From: Streptomyces sp. NBC_01669
Lineage (GTDB): Bacteria > Actinomycetota > Actinomycetes > Streptomycetales > Streptomycetaceae
Direction: 5' to 3'
Length of the DNA stretch: 64,000 bases
Assembly (NCBI RefSeq): GCF_026339735.1
Contig: NZ_JAPEQG010000001.1
Location: 5,828,001 to 5,892,000, forward strand
In this document: positions 1 to 7,780 of the stretch, one piece after another
How positions within the stretch are numbered: the stretch's first letter is position 1
Layout of the letters: the number at the start of each line of letters is the position of its first letter
The notes under the pieces: generated by a model
The model's input: only the letters and a program-made list of their open reading frames with translations
The model's database searches: none
Told to the model about the DNA's origin: nothing
Position numbers and translations under genes: made by a program

Positions 1-1
1 C

Positions 2-640
2 GGTGTTCTGCTGGTCTCCGTGCACGCCGACGACCCCCTGCCCGACCTGCTGGAGCAGCTCGGGATGCCGGCCGTGATGAGCGGCCGCAGATCCGCCTCC
101 GAACCGCTTGCCGCGGTCGACTCGGACAACTTCGAGGGCGCCCGCAGCGCCGTCGACCATCTGATCTCCCGGGGCCGCCGGTCCATCGCCACGATCACCG
201 GACACCTCGATGTGTACGGTGCCCAGCGGCGCCTCGACGGCTACCGCAAGGCGGTCGCCTCCGCCGGTCTCGACCCGGACGAGCGGCTGATCGCCCCCGC
301 CGACTTCACCGAGGAGGGCGGCGCCCGCGCCATGCGCGACCTGCTGGCCCGCCGGCCCGATGTCGACGCGGTCTTCGCCGCCTCCGACGTGATGGCCGCG
401 GGTGCCCGTCAGGTGCTCCGTGAGGAGGGCCGGCGCATCCCGGACGATGTGGCGCTCGTCGGCTTCGACGACTCGGCCGTGGCCCGCCACATGGACCCCG
501 CGCTCACCAGCGTGCGTCAGCCGATCGAGGAGATGGGCCGGGAGATGACCCGGGTGCTGCTCCAGGAGATCGCGGGCGAGGACCTGGAGCGCCCGCAGAT
601 CGTGCTCCCCACCGAGCTGATCGTCCGCGACTCGTCGTGA
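2..640 (+). CDS. LacI-family transcriptional regulator, C-terminal part
   Basis: The reading frame is open from the first bases of the window, so the N-terminal helix-turn-helix lies outside. What remains (about 212 residues) is the periplasmic-binding-protein-like effector domain of LacI/GalR regulators. Visible family marks are a segment reading DHLISRGRRSIATITG, the VDAVFAASDVMAAGA strand-helix, and the VALVGFDDSAVARHMDPALTSVRQP block near the end. Such proteins bind a sugar or related small molecule and regulate nearby transport or catabolic genes. The regulated genes and the effector cannot be told because the upstream DNA is missing. The gene ends before a strong hairpin and converges on tRNA-His. 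Confidence 0.9.
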   Translation, partial: GVLLVSVHADDPLPDLLEQLGMPAVMSGRRSASEPLAAVDSDNFEGARSAVDHLISRGRRSIATITGHLDVYGAQRRLDGYRKAVASAGLDPDERLIAPADFTEEGGARAMRDLLARRPDVDAVFAASDVMAAGARQVLREEGRRIPDDVALVGFDDSAVARHMDPALTSVRQPIEEMGREMTRVLLQEIAGEDLERPQIVLPTELIVRDSS

Positions 641-711
641 CGCCCGCCGCCGGGCCGATAACGGTGTGACGACCGTCACTCGGCCCCCTGGTGAGAGGGC
701 ATCACATGGCG

Positions 712-741
712 AAGGGCCCCGGTCCGAAGACCGGGGCCCTT
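712..741. terminator. Bidirectional hairpin terminator between LacI gene and tRNA-His
   Basis: A perfect 12-bp inverted repeat (AAGGGCCCCGGT and its complement) encloses a 6-base loop. It lies just past the 3' end of the minus-strand tRNA and about 70 bases past the LacI stop, so it can serve both converging transcripts. Confidence 0.75.
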
Positions 742-749
742 CCCTTCAG

Positions 750-823
750 GGTGAGTAACGGGACTCGAACCCGCGACATCCTGGACCACAACCAGGTGCT
801 CTACCATCTGAGCTATACCCACC
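750..823 (-). tRNA. tRNA-His (GTG anticodon)
   Basis: On the minus strand the sequence folds as a complete cloverleaf. The acceptor stem GTGGGTA pairs with TACTCAC, allowing one G-U pair, and there is a standard D arm, an anticodon stem CTGG/CCAG with loop TTGTGGT, and a T arm containing GGTTCGAGTCC. The anticodon is GTG. The extra G at position -1 opposite C73 is the identity mark of tRNA-His. CCA is not encoded. Confidence 0.95.
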
Positions 824-947
824 GTGTCCGGTCTTTTCTGACCGGCCGAGAAAAAGTGTACAGGGTCCGAGAGGGTGCTCGCGCCCCAGTTGTTCAGCCG
901 CTGATCCCGGACCTTGAAACGCCCGTGACCAGCGGCTTCCCGAGGTC

Positions 948-1550
948 CTACGACGGGGGCGCCGTCAGGCGTGTCGCGATGGCCTTGGCCTGCTCCGAAT
1001 CCGGCCCGGGCTGCGGTACGAAGATCGCCTCCCGGTAGTACCGCAGCTCCGTGATGGAGTCACGGATGTCCGCGAGCGCCCGGTGGTTGCCGTTCTTCTC
1101 CGGACTGTTGAAGTACGCCCTCGGGTACCAGCGGCGGGCCAGCTCCTTGACCGAGGACACATCGACGATCCGGTAGTGCAGGTAGCCCTCCAGGGCCGCC
1201 ATGTCCCGGGCCAGGAATCCCCGGTCGGTGCCGACCGAGTTCCCGCAGAGCGGCGCCTTGCCCGGCTCCTTCACGTGCTCGCGCACATAGGCCAGCACCT
1301 GGGCCTCGGCGTCGACGAGCGTGGTGCCGTCGGCCAGCTCGTCGAGGAGGCCCGAGGCGGTGTGCATCTGCCGCACCACCTCGGGCATCGTCTCCAGGGC
1401 CCTGTCCGGCGGGCGGATCACGATGTCCACCCCTTCGCCGAGCACGTTCAACTCCGAGTCGGTGACCAGTGCGGCCACCTCGATGAGTGCGTCTTCCGTC
1501 AACGAGAGCCCGGTCATCTCGCAGTCGATCCACACCATGCGATCGTTCAT
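948..1550 (-). CDS. orn: Oligoribonuclease
   Basis: The 200-residue product is a DEDDh 3'-5' exoribonuclease that degrades 2–5 nt RNA oligomers and, in many bacteria, the c-di-GMP breakdown product pGpG. The acidic motif WIDCEMTGL is at the N-terminus, the second acidic motif is around GTDRGFLARDM, and the closing H-x4-D is in NHRALADI. The ATG at 1550 fits known family starts and has GGTGGGA about 9 bases upstream; an in-frame GTG three codons earlier lacks this spacing. It starts 10 bases after the adpA stop on the same strand, the order known from other streptomycetes, so readthrough from adpA as well as its own promoter is likely. Confidence 0.96.
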   Translation of the reverse strand: MNDRMVWIDCEMTGLSLTEDALIEVAALVTDSELNVLGEGVDIVIRPPDRALETMPEVVRQMHTASGLLDELADGTTLVDAEAQVLAYVREHVKEPGKAPLCGNSVGTDRGFLARDMAALEGYLHYRIVDVSSVKELARRWYPRAYFNSPEKNGNHRALADIRDSITELRYYREAIFVPQPGPDSEQAKAIATRLTAPPS

Positions 1551-1560
1551 ACGTCCCACC

Positions 1561-2796
1561 CTACGGGGCGCTGCGCTGCCCCGGCAGGGTCGGGCGCCCG
1601 GTGGCGTATGCGTCGGAGCCCGGCTTCCCTTGCTCCGGCTGCCCCGCCCCGGCCGCCGTGGAGGCTGCGGCCGGAGGGCCCGACGGGGTCGCCGTCAGGC
1701 CGGCCCTCCGGCTCGCGGACGTGCCCTGTGCGGGCACGACCGTCTCGATCGCCGTCGCCACCGGCTCCATGGGTCCGCCCTGTGGACGGCGGGCCCGGTA
1801 CGCGGCCCGGTACGCGGCGGGGGAGGAGCCCAGCTGGCGCCGGAAGTGTCCGCGCAACGCGACCGGCGAGCGGAAGCCGCAGCGGCCCGCGACCTCGTCG
1901 ACCGAGTAGTCGGACGTCTCCAGCAGCCGCTGCGCCTGCAGCACACGCTGGGTGATCAGCCACTGGAGCGGTGCGCTGCCGGTCAGCGAACGGAACCTCC
2001 GGTCGAAGGTCCGCCTGCTCATGTAGGCGCGCGCGGCGAGCGTCTCCACGTCGAACTGCTCGTGGAGGTGCTCCAGCGCCCAGGCCACGACCTCGGCGAG
2101 CGGGTCGGAGCCGATCTCCTCAGGTAAAGACCTGTCGAGGTAGCGCTCCTGACCGCCACTGCGCCGCGGGGGCACGACGAGCCGGCGGGCCAGGGCCCCG
2201 GCGGCCTCGGTGCCGTGGTCCGTGCGGACTATGTGCAGACAGAGATCGATCCCTGCCGCTGTCCCGGCGGAGGTGAGCACATCGCCGTCGTCGACGAACA
2301 GCTCACGCGGATCGACGTGGACCGACGGGTAGCGCTTGGCCAGCGTCGGTGCGTACATCCAGTGCGTGGTCGCGGGACGGCCGTCCAGCAGCCCCGCGGC
2401 GGCGAGCACGAACGCGCCGGTGCACAGCCCGACGATGCGGGCCCCTTCCTCATGGGCGCGACGCAGCGCTTCCAGTGCCTCGGCGGGCGGTGGCGAGGTG
2501 ATCGAACGCCAGGCGGGCACCACGACGGTGCCTGCCCTGCTGATCGCCTCCAGCCCGTACGGCGCGGTGAGTTCGAGCCCCCCGGTAGTACGCAGCGGCC
2601 CCTCCTCCCCGCCGCAGACGAGAAGTCGGTAGCGCGGAACTCCCGCGTCCTGCCGGTCGATCCCGAACACGGAGAGCGGGATGGAGCTCTCGAAGATGGG
2701 GCCGCCGCTGAACAGCAGGACGGCGACGACTTCCCGACGTCGTCGTCCGCTGAGCTTCCGTACAGCCTCCGTTGCGGTGGCGGAGTCCTGGCTCAT
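1561..2796 (-). CDS. adpA: AdpA, AraC-type master developmental regulator
   Basis: The 411-residue protein has an N-terminal DJ-1/PfpI (GATase-1-like) dimerisation domain, with VAVLLFSGGPIFESSIPLSV early and VGLCTGAFVLAAAGLLDG in the middle. The C-terminal AraC double helix-turn-helix contains YMSRRTFDRRFRSLTGSAPL and the helix VDEVAGRCGFRSPVALRGHF. This architecture and near-identity to remembered Streptomyces AdpA identify it as the A-factor cascade / bldH regulator of morphological differentiation and secondary metabolism. Leu224, between the two domains, is encoded by a rare TTA codon, so translation should depend on bldA tRNA. The ATG at 2796 was chosen because upstream in-frame sequence is not AdpA-like. 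The tail after the second HTH is low-complexity. Confidence 0.97.
   Translation of the reverse strand: MSQDSATATEAVRKLSGRRRREVVAVLLFSGGPIFESSIPLSVFGIDRQDAGVPRYRLLVCGGEEGPLRTTGGLELTAPYGLEAISRAGTVVVPAWRSITSPPPAEALEALRRAHEEGARIVGLCTGAFVLAAAGLLDGRPATTHWMYAPTLAKRYPSVHVDPRELFVDDGDVLTSAGTAAGIDLCLHIVRTDHGTEAAGALARRLVVPPRRSGGQERYLDRSLPEEIGSDPLAEVVAWALEHLHEQFDVETLAARAYMSRRTFDRRFRSLTGSAPLQWLITQRVLQAQRLLETSDYSVDEVAGRCGFRSPVALRGHFRRQLGSSPAAYRAAYRARRPQGGPMEPVATAIETVVPAQGTSASRRAGLTATPSGPPAAASTAAGAGQPEQGKPGSDAYATGRPTLPGQRSAP
2125..2127 (-). promoter_or_regulatory. TTA (bldA-dependent) codon in adpA
   Basis: The frame reads AGG TCT TTA CCT GAG around this point (Arg-Ser-Leu-Pro-Glu). TTA is the rarest leucine codon in Streptomyces and its tRNA is the developmental bldA product. 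A TTA at this inter-domain position is a known conserved feature of streptomycete adpA genes. Confidence 0.93.
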
Positions 2797-3825
2797 GACG
2801 CTAAGCCCCCCTCGGTGTTCGCGTCTTCCTGGTCCTTGCGGGCCTGTCGCTCCTGCACGTTTCCCCTCGGTCCTGCACGAGTCCCCAGTCTTCGACACCC
2901 AAGATCGAATCTACTGCGTCTCGTGGTGCCGTCGTGACAAGTTGACCAACCAGCGCTATGTCGACATGGCCACTTGGCGGGAAGCATTCGATCACGAAGC
3001 GTTCCACCCCCGGGCCGTGCAGGGAAGTGCGCCTCCCGTTCGTGGCCCGTCCCTGTCGGGTGGAAGCGTACCGCGTGGTCTCTTCTTGCCTGGTAGCAAG
3101 GGGGTTGATCGGCCAATTCGCCAAGGAATCGGCAGGGGTGAGAAGTTGGCTGAAAACATACGGTTGCGTGTGCCGGATTCAGTCGTTCGACCGGCGTACG
3201 ACCCCTTTGCGTGACTGCTCCTGTGCGCCCCCTCGGTCCGGTGGGCGGCCACGCGTTCGGACCCGCGGAGCAGGGTGCGGCAGGCGGCGGTGCCGACCCG
3301 CGAGGCCGAGGGTGAGGGCGCGTGCGTCGCCGGCGGATGTGCTGTACGCCACGAGGGCGGCCGGTTCGGGCAGGCGGCTGAACACCGCGCGGCGGAGCAC
3401 GCCGGTCGCGAACCGGTCGGCGGTGGTGACGGGCACGGTCGGCCGGTCGGCCGGGGCGGGGGCGGGCGCGGCGTCGCTCCCCGGGGTGGCGCGGTGACGC
3501 GATGCGGTGGTCACTCTGCGGGTGGTGACTCTGTGGTGCCACTCGGTCGCCGGCGGGTGTCCGCCGCGGCCGGTCACCAGGTGCCGTCCCCCGCCCGGAC
3601 GGCCTCGGTGTACCACGCACCCGGCATTGCCATCCGCGGCTGCCTCGGGCATGCTCCGTGGAACGTCGCACGTGCTTTGCGGGGGTCTGGGCAGTGGAGG
3701 AGTGGCGCCGTACCCTTGGGGGTAAGGGGTTGGGAAGATGATTCCAGGACACCGCAACACCGCCCGCTGATACACCTTCCCCAAGCAGCTCTCTCCTCAC
3801 GAGGACTCTCTTCGCCGAGACACCG
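2797..3825. other. Long non-coding region upstream of adpA and the usp gene
   Basis: About 1 kb between two divergent genes holds only overlapping frames with no recognisable protein. Long upstream control regions are known for adpA, which receives several regulators and represses itself. A decamer at 2975–2984, TGGCGGGAAG, fits the published AdpA consensus TGGCSNGWWY at nine of ten positions and lies about 180 bases before the adpA start. No clear terminator or riboswitch was seen. The last 100 bases before 3826 should hold the usp promoter, but no confident -35/-10 pair could be assigned. Confidence 0.55.
2975..2984 (+). promoter_or_regulatory. Candidate AdpA-binding decamer (autoregulatory)
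   Basis: TGGCGGGAAG matches TGGCSNGWWY except for the last base. The position upstream of adpA suits autoregulation, but a single degenerate decamer is weak evidence. Confidence 0.25.
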
Positions 3826-4347
3826 ATGGCCGGTCACGAAATCCCCGAACCCGCGGACCGCAAGCAGGTAGCCGACCCACTGTCGGACCCCCTGGCGGTC
3901 GAAGAACCACGCCACTCCTGCGATCCCGCCTTCCGGCATGGGGTCGTGGTCGGCTTCGACGGCTCCACGTCCAGTGAGCGAGCCCTCGCCTATGCCATCG
4001 GGATGGCCCGAAGATCAGGTTCCGGCCTGATCATCGTCCATGTCGCCAATCGGCTTCCGACCACGGTCTGGGCAGGCTGCGAGCCGCCCGTCTTCGTCGA
4101 CGTGCCCGATCACCGCACCGAGGTCCTCGGTCTGGAGCTCGCCTGTGCGGACTACCTCTCCGAGGTGCCGTGGGTGCTCGTCGAGCGGGGCGGCGACATC
4201 TGCCACGAGTTGGAGGAGGTCGGCCGGGAGTACTCGGCCGACGCGATCGTCGTCGGCTCCACGCACGGCATCGTCGGCCGGATCTTCGGCTCGGTGGCGG
4301 GGCGACTGGCGCGGCGCGCCCAGCGCCCGGTCGTGGTCATTCCCTAA
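3826..4347 (+). CDS. Universal stress protein (UspA family)
   Basis: The 173-residue protein carries a single Usp domain from about residue 38. It starts with VVVGFDGSTSSERALAYAIG and ends with the nucleotide-binding pattern G-x2-G-x9-G-S inside GSTHGIVGRIFGSVAGRL, so it is probably an ATP-binding member. An extra ~35-residue polar N-terminus precedes the domain. Usp proteins are cytosolic and help survival under stress; the precise role is not predictable. The gene stands alone, diverging from adpA across a 1-kb gap, and is followed by a large inverted repeat. Confidence 0.88.
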   Translation: MAGHEIPEPADRKQVADPLSDPLAVEEPRHSCDPAFRHGVVVGFDGSTSSERALAYAIGMARRSGSGLIIVHVANRLPTTVWAGCEPPVFVDVPDHRTEVLGLELACADYLSEVPWVLVERGGDICHELEEVGREYSADAIVVGSTHGIVGRIFGSVAGRLARRAQRPVVVIP

Positions 4348-4352
4348 GGGCT

Positions 4353-4423
4353 GTCCCGTCGTCACGCTGCCGTCGTCCGGCCGGAGGCCGGGCTGTGCGG
4401 CAGGCGGCAGATGGCGACGGGAC
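4353..4423 (+). terminator. Complex hairpin after the usp gene
   Basis: Nine-base arms GTCCCGTCG and CGACGGGAC enclose smaller nested pairs (CTGCCG/CGGCAG and a CCGG-rich hairpin). It begins six bases past the usp stop, so it probably terminates that transcript. Confidence 0.45.
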
Positions 4424-4594
4424 CCAGGGCTCTTTCTTCCTGACGCGGAGGCGTCCTGGCCGGATGGCCGACGTGGCGTCAACTTGCCCTTGAAAACAGG
4501 CAATCTACTCACCCGTAGAGGTGGATTGTGTGCTTGTGAAGGGTACATAAGGGTCACTGGGAAACAGCACCACTGCCTTTGAAGGGAGCCCGCC

Positions 4595-5167
4595 GTGGAC
4601 AATGACGTCTCTGCGGGAAGCAGCAGCACCTCCACCCTCGGCCATCTCGCCCTGGGACTCACCCTGTTGGCATTCGGCATCGGTCACACCCGGGTCATCG
4701 ACGGGGTGACGGCGGCCGACGCCGTCTCGCTCGCACTGTATGTCGGCGGTATCGCCCTGTTCGTCGCCGGACTGCTGGAGTTCCGCGGCGGCAGCGCCTT
4801 CACCGGTACGGCCTTCGTCGGGCTCGGCGCCTTCTGGTTCACCTGGGGCACCGGTGCCGATGCCCATGTCTCCGGTCATGCGGCGGGGCTGTTCCTGCTG
4901 CTCTGGGCGCTGTTCGCGCTGAGTCTCACCCTCGGGGCGGCCGGCGGCGGTCTGCTCGCGCAGGGGACGTACGCACTGCTCTTCCTGGGGCTTCTGCTCC
5001 TGGGCGTCGGGCAGTTCGCCGGCAGTGACGGGCTCGGCAAGGTCGGCGGCTGGCTGGCCGCGCTGGCCGGTCTCGCCGCCTGGTACGGAGCGACGGCGGC
5101 GCTGGCCAAGTGGCCGACGGCGCTGCCGGGGCGTGCTGCCGGCCGGGGTGTGACGGCCGCCGGCTGA
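4595..5167 (+). CDS. GPR1/FUN34/YaaH-family (acetate/succinate uptake-like) membrane protein
   Basis: The 190-residue protein shows six hydrophobic segments beginning at about residue 15 (HLALGLTLLAFGIGHTRVID). Later blocks are VGGIALFVAGLLEFRGG, FVGLGAFWFTWGTG and ALLFLGLLLLGVGQF. The size and pattern fit the SatP/YaaH family of small acetate or succinate channels/transporters, although the classical N-P-A-P motif near the N-terminus is not evident, so the substrate is uncertain. The GTG start at 4595 follows AAGGGAG at good spacing. It is monocistronic and is followed by a strong bidirectional terminator shared with glmS. Confidence 0.75.
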   Translation: MDNDVSAGSSSTSTLGHLALGLTLLAFGIGHTRVIDGVTAADAVSLALYVGGIALFVAGLLEFRGGSAFTGTAFVGLGAFWFTWGTGADAHVSGHAAGLFLLLWALFALSLTLGAAGGGLLAQGTYALLFLGLLLLGVGQFAGSDGLGKVGGWLAALAGLAAWYGATAALAKWPTALPGRAAGRGVTAAG

Positions 5168-5215
5168 GGCAGTCACCGGCCGGTGCGACCTGGGGCGGCA
5201 CCGGCCGAACGAAAG

Positions 5216-5253
5216 AGAGCGGCCCCGCACCTGACGTGGTGCGGGGCCGCTCT
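5216..5253. terminator. Bidirectional terminator between the YaaH-type gene and glmS
   Basis: A perfect 15-bp stem (AGAGCGGCCCCGCAC and its complement) with an 8-base loop lies between two converging stops. Confidence 0.85.
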
Positions 5254-5275
5254 CCTGCCGTACGGGTGGTGCGGG

Positions 5276-7105
5276 CTACTCGACGGTGACGGACTTCGCG
5301 AGGTTGCGCGGCTTGTCGATGTCGCGGCCCATGGCCAGCGCCGTGTGGTAAGCGAAGAGCTGGAGCGGGATGCCCATCAGGATCGGGTCCAGCTCGTTCT
5401 CGTTCTTCGGCACCACGATGGTGTGGTCGGCCTTCTCCTGGACCTGGTGCGCGACCGCGAGGATCCGGCCGCTGCGGGCCTTGATCTCCTCCATCGCGGC
5501 GCGGTTCTTCTCCAGCAGGTCGTCGTCCGGCACGATCGCGACCGTCGGCATCGCGGGCTCGATCAGGGCCAGCGGGCCGTGCTTCAGCTCGGACGCCGGG
5601 TAGGCCTCGGCGTGGATGTACGAGACCTCCTTGAGCTTCAGGGAGGCCTCGCGGGCGACGGGGTAGCCGCGCACCCGGCCGATGAACATCATCGACTTGG
5701 CGTCCGCGTACTCCGCGGCCAGCTTCTTGATCTCGTCCTCGTTCTCGAGGATCTCGGTGATCTGCGCGGGCAGCCTGCGCAGCCCCTCGATGATCCGCTT
5801 GCCGTCGGCGACCGACAGGTCGCGGATGCGGCCCAGGTGGAGGGCGAGCAGCGCGAATGCGACCACCGTGTTGGTGAAGCACTTGGTGGAGACGACGCAG
5901 ACCTCGGGGCCGGCGTGGACGTACGTACCGCCGTCGGCCTCCCGGGCGATCGCCGAGCCGACCACGTTGACCACACCGAGGACCCGTGCGCCCTTGCGCT
6001 TGAGCTCCTGGACGGCGGCCAGCACGTCGTACGTCTCACCGGACTGGGAGACCGCGACGTACAGGGTGTCGGGGTCGACGACCGGGTTGCGGTAGCGGAA
6101 CTCGGAGGCGGGTTCGGCGTCCGCGGGGATGCGGGCCAGCTCCTCGATGAGCTGGGCGCCGATCTGGCCCGCGTGGTACGAGGTGCCGCAGCCCAGGATC
6201 TTGATCCGGCGGACCCCGCGCGCCTCACGGGCGTCCAGGTTGAGACCGCCCAGGTGCACGGTGGAGAACCGGTCGTCGATGCGGCCGCGCAGCACCCGGT
6301 CGACGGCGTCGGCCTGCTCGGAGATCTCCTTGTGCATGTACGTGTCGTGGCCGCCCATGTCGTACGACTCGGCCTCCCACTCCACGGTGGTCGGCGTGGC
6401 CGTCGTGGACGAGCCCTCCGTCGTGTACGTACGGAAGTCGTCGGCCTTGAGGGTGGCCATCTCGCCGTCGTCGAGGGTGACGACCTGACGGGTGTGGGCG
6501 ACCAGCGCGGCGACGTCGGAGGCGACGAACATCTCCTTCTCGCCGATGCCCAGGACGACCGGGGAGCCGTTGCGCGCGACGACGATGCGGTCGTTGAAGT
6601 CGGCGTGCATGACGGCGATGCCGTACGTGCCCTCGACCGAGCGAAGCGCCTCGCGGACCTTCTCCTCGAGGGTGTCCGCCTGCGCACGGGCGATCAGGTG
6701 GACCAGCACCTCGGTGTCGGTCTCGGAGAGGAAGACGATGCCGTCGGCGACGAGCTTCGCACGGAGCTCGGAGGCGTTGTCGATGATGCCGTTGTGGACG
6801 ACGGCGACCTTGTTCTCGGCGTCCAGGTGCGGGTGGGCGTTCTCGTCGCTCGGGGCGCCGTGGGTGGCCCAGCGGGTGTGGGCGATGCCGGTGGTGCCGG
6901 TGAAACGCTTGGGGACGCGGGCCTCCAGCTCGCGGACCCGGCCCTTCGCCTTGACCATCTTCAGCGTGGCGGGCTTTCCAGCCGCCGCCTTGCCGGTGAT
7001 GACGATGCCCGCGGAGTCGTACCCCCGGTACTCCAGCCGCTGCAGCCCCTCCAGCAGCAGCGGTGCCACATCACGCTTTCCGATATATCCGACGATTCCG
7101 CACAT
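5276..7105 (-). CDS. glmS: Glutamine–fructose-6-phosphate aminotransferase (isomerising)
   Basis: GlmS makes glucosamine-6-phosphate from fructose-6-phosphate and glutamine, the entry step to peptidoglycan amino sugars. The 609-residue protein begins MCGIVGYIG, where Cys2 becomes the N-terminal nucleophile of the class II glutamine amidotransferase domain. LEYRGYDSAG and the GTTGIAHTRWATHGAPS block follow. The second half has two SIS sugar-isomerase domains, marked by LGCGTSYHAG and VSQSGETYDVLAAV, and ends with the expected LAKSVTVE. The length is normal. A 91-residue conserved gene lies 43 bases upstream on the same strand and is probably co-transcribed. No glmS ribozyme-like sequence was seen before the start. 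Confidence 0.97.
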   Translation of the reverse strand: MCGIVGYIGKRDVAPLLLEGLQRLEYRGYDSAGIVITGKAAAGKPATLKMVKAKGRVRELEARVPKRFTGTTGIAHTRWATHGAPSDENAHPHLDAENKVAVVHNGIIDNASELRAKLVADGIVFLSETDTEVLVHLIARAQADTLEEKVREALRSVEGTYGIAVMHADFNDRIVVARNGSPVVLGIGEKEMFVASDVAALVAHTRQVVTLDDGEMATLKADDFRTYTTEGSSTTATPTTVEWEAESYDMGGHDTYMHKEISEQADAVDRVLRGRIDDRFSTVHLGGLNLDAREARGVRRIKILGCGTSYHAGQIGAQLIEELARIPADAEPASEFRYRNPVVDPDTLYVAVSQSGETYDVLAAVQELKRKGARVLGVVNVVGSAIAREADGGTYVHAGPEVCVVSTKCFTNTVVAFALLALHLGRIRDLSVADGKRIIEGLRRLPAQITEILENEDEIKKLAAEYADAKSMMFIGRVRGYPVAREASLKLKEVSYIHAEAYPASELKHGPLALIEPAMPTVAIVPDDDLLEKNRAAMEEIKARSGRILAVAHQVQEKADHTIVVPKNENELDPILMGIPLQLFAYHTALAMGRDIDKPRNLAKSVTVE

Positions 7106-7148
7106 AGAATCTCTGCCCCTCCATCGACGTCGTTGTGGTGCCTGGTGC

Positions 7149-7424
7149 TCAGCCGTAGACGATGCGGCGCAGCTGGCGGAGCGAGAGCTCCGGCGGCGCG
7201 ACCGCCCGGTGCGGCAGCTCGGCCGCGATGCGTTCGAAGATCTCCGTGTTCACCAGGCCGCCGGACTGCAGTTCGCGGTGGCGGCGGCGGACGAAGTCGT
7301 CGGTCGTCTCGTCGAAGTACGCCAGCACGTCGAGGATCACCCGGGCGGCTTCGCCGCGCTGGAGCGTGGTGGAGCGCACCAGGTGATCGATGAGGTCGTC
7401 GTGCGACGAGCGGCGTTCAGGCAC
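7149..7424 (-). CDS. Small conserved actinobacterial protein upstream of glmS
   Basis: A 91-residue soluble, charged protein starts at a GTG (VPERRSSHDDLIDHLVRST). It is predicted mostly helical and contains RGEAARVILDVLAYFDET and a C-terminal LSLRQLRRIVYG. I do not recognise a function. A longer in-frame ORF extends to 7643, but its first 73 residues look non-coding and lack a ribosome site; the GTG at 7424 marks where the composition becomes protein-like. Its position just before glmS suggests co-expression with cell-wall precursor synthesis. The family assignment is from context only. Confidence 0.7.
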   Translation of the reverse strand: MPERRSSHDDLIDHLVRSTTLQRGEAARVILDVLAYFDETTDDFVRRRHRELQSGGLVNTEIFERIAAELPHRAVAPPELSLRQLRRIVYG

Positions 7425-7780
7425 TCGTCGATATTGCGGTGAACGGAGCCTCAACGCAACAATTCTGCCCGATATCGGGCAAGGGTGAGTGTGATCGCGC
7501 TCTCTTTCGCACCCGCTACTCCACTCCGGCCCTTCTCCGAGCGCAGTTCCGCCAGGGATGACGGGACAGTCCTCAGCGGTCGGTTCGGAGGGGAAGCCCG
7601 CGAGCGCCCCAGGGGGAAGCGGCGATTTCATCCAGCGCCTCACATGCCGGGTGATTCCGTCGGTCGTGGAACGGGGAAGTGGTCTACACCTTGACCACGC
7701 GTGAGACGCACGATACGCATGGTGATGGTTCGTTGCTCAGGAGATCCACAGGTGTGAACCCGTCGAAAGGGACCCAGCTT
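7425..7780. other. Intergenic region between the glmS operon and the GH20 gene
   Basis: A divergent promoter region of about 350 bases. It holds an interrupted palindrome at 7678–7698 (see separate entry) and a ribosome site GAAAGGGA at 7765–7772 for the hexosaminidase. The in-frame GTG at 7679 and the following 34 codons look like leader rather than protein. Confidence 0.5.
7678..7693 (+). promoter_or_regulatory. Candidate DasR-responsive element (dre) before the hexosaminidase
   Basis: AGTGGTCTACACCTTG agrees with the dre pattern (A-S-TGGTCTAGACCA-S-T) at the first nine positions and at the internal ACC. The flanking bases also form GTGGTC–8 nt–GACCAC, a perfect 6-bp inverted repeat. DasR controls GlcNAc and chitin genes in streptomycetes, matching a GH20 target. 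The match is imperfect on its right side. Confidence 0.4.

Noticed and set aside
2793..3800. Long minus-strand ORF upstream of adpA
   Set aside because: Arg/Pro-rich frame without a fold, RBS or family signal; the region is better read as regulatory DNA.
5183..7393. 736-residue plus-strand ORF over glmS
   Set aside because: Antisense shadow of glmS; no domain or signal recognised.
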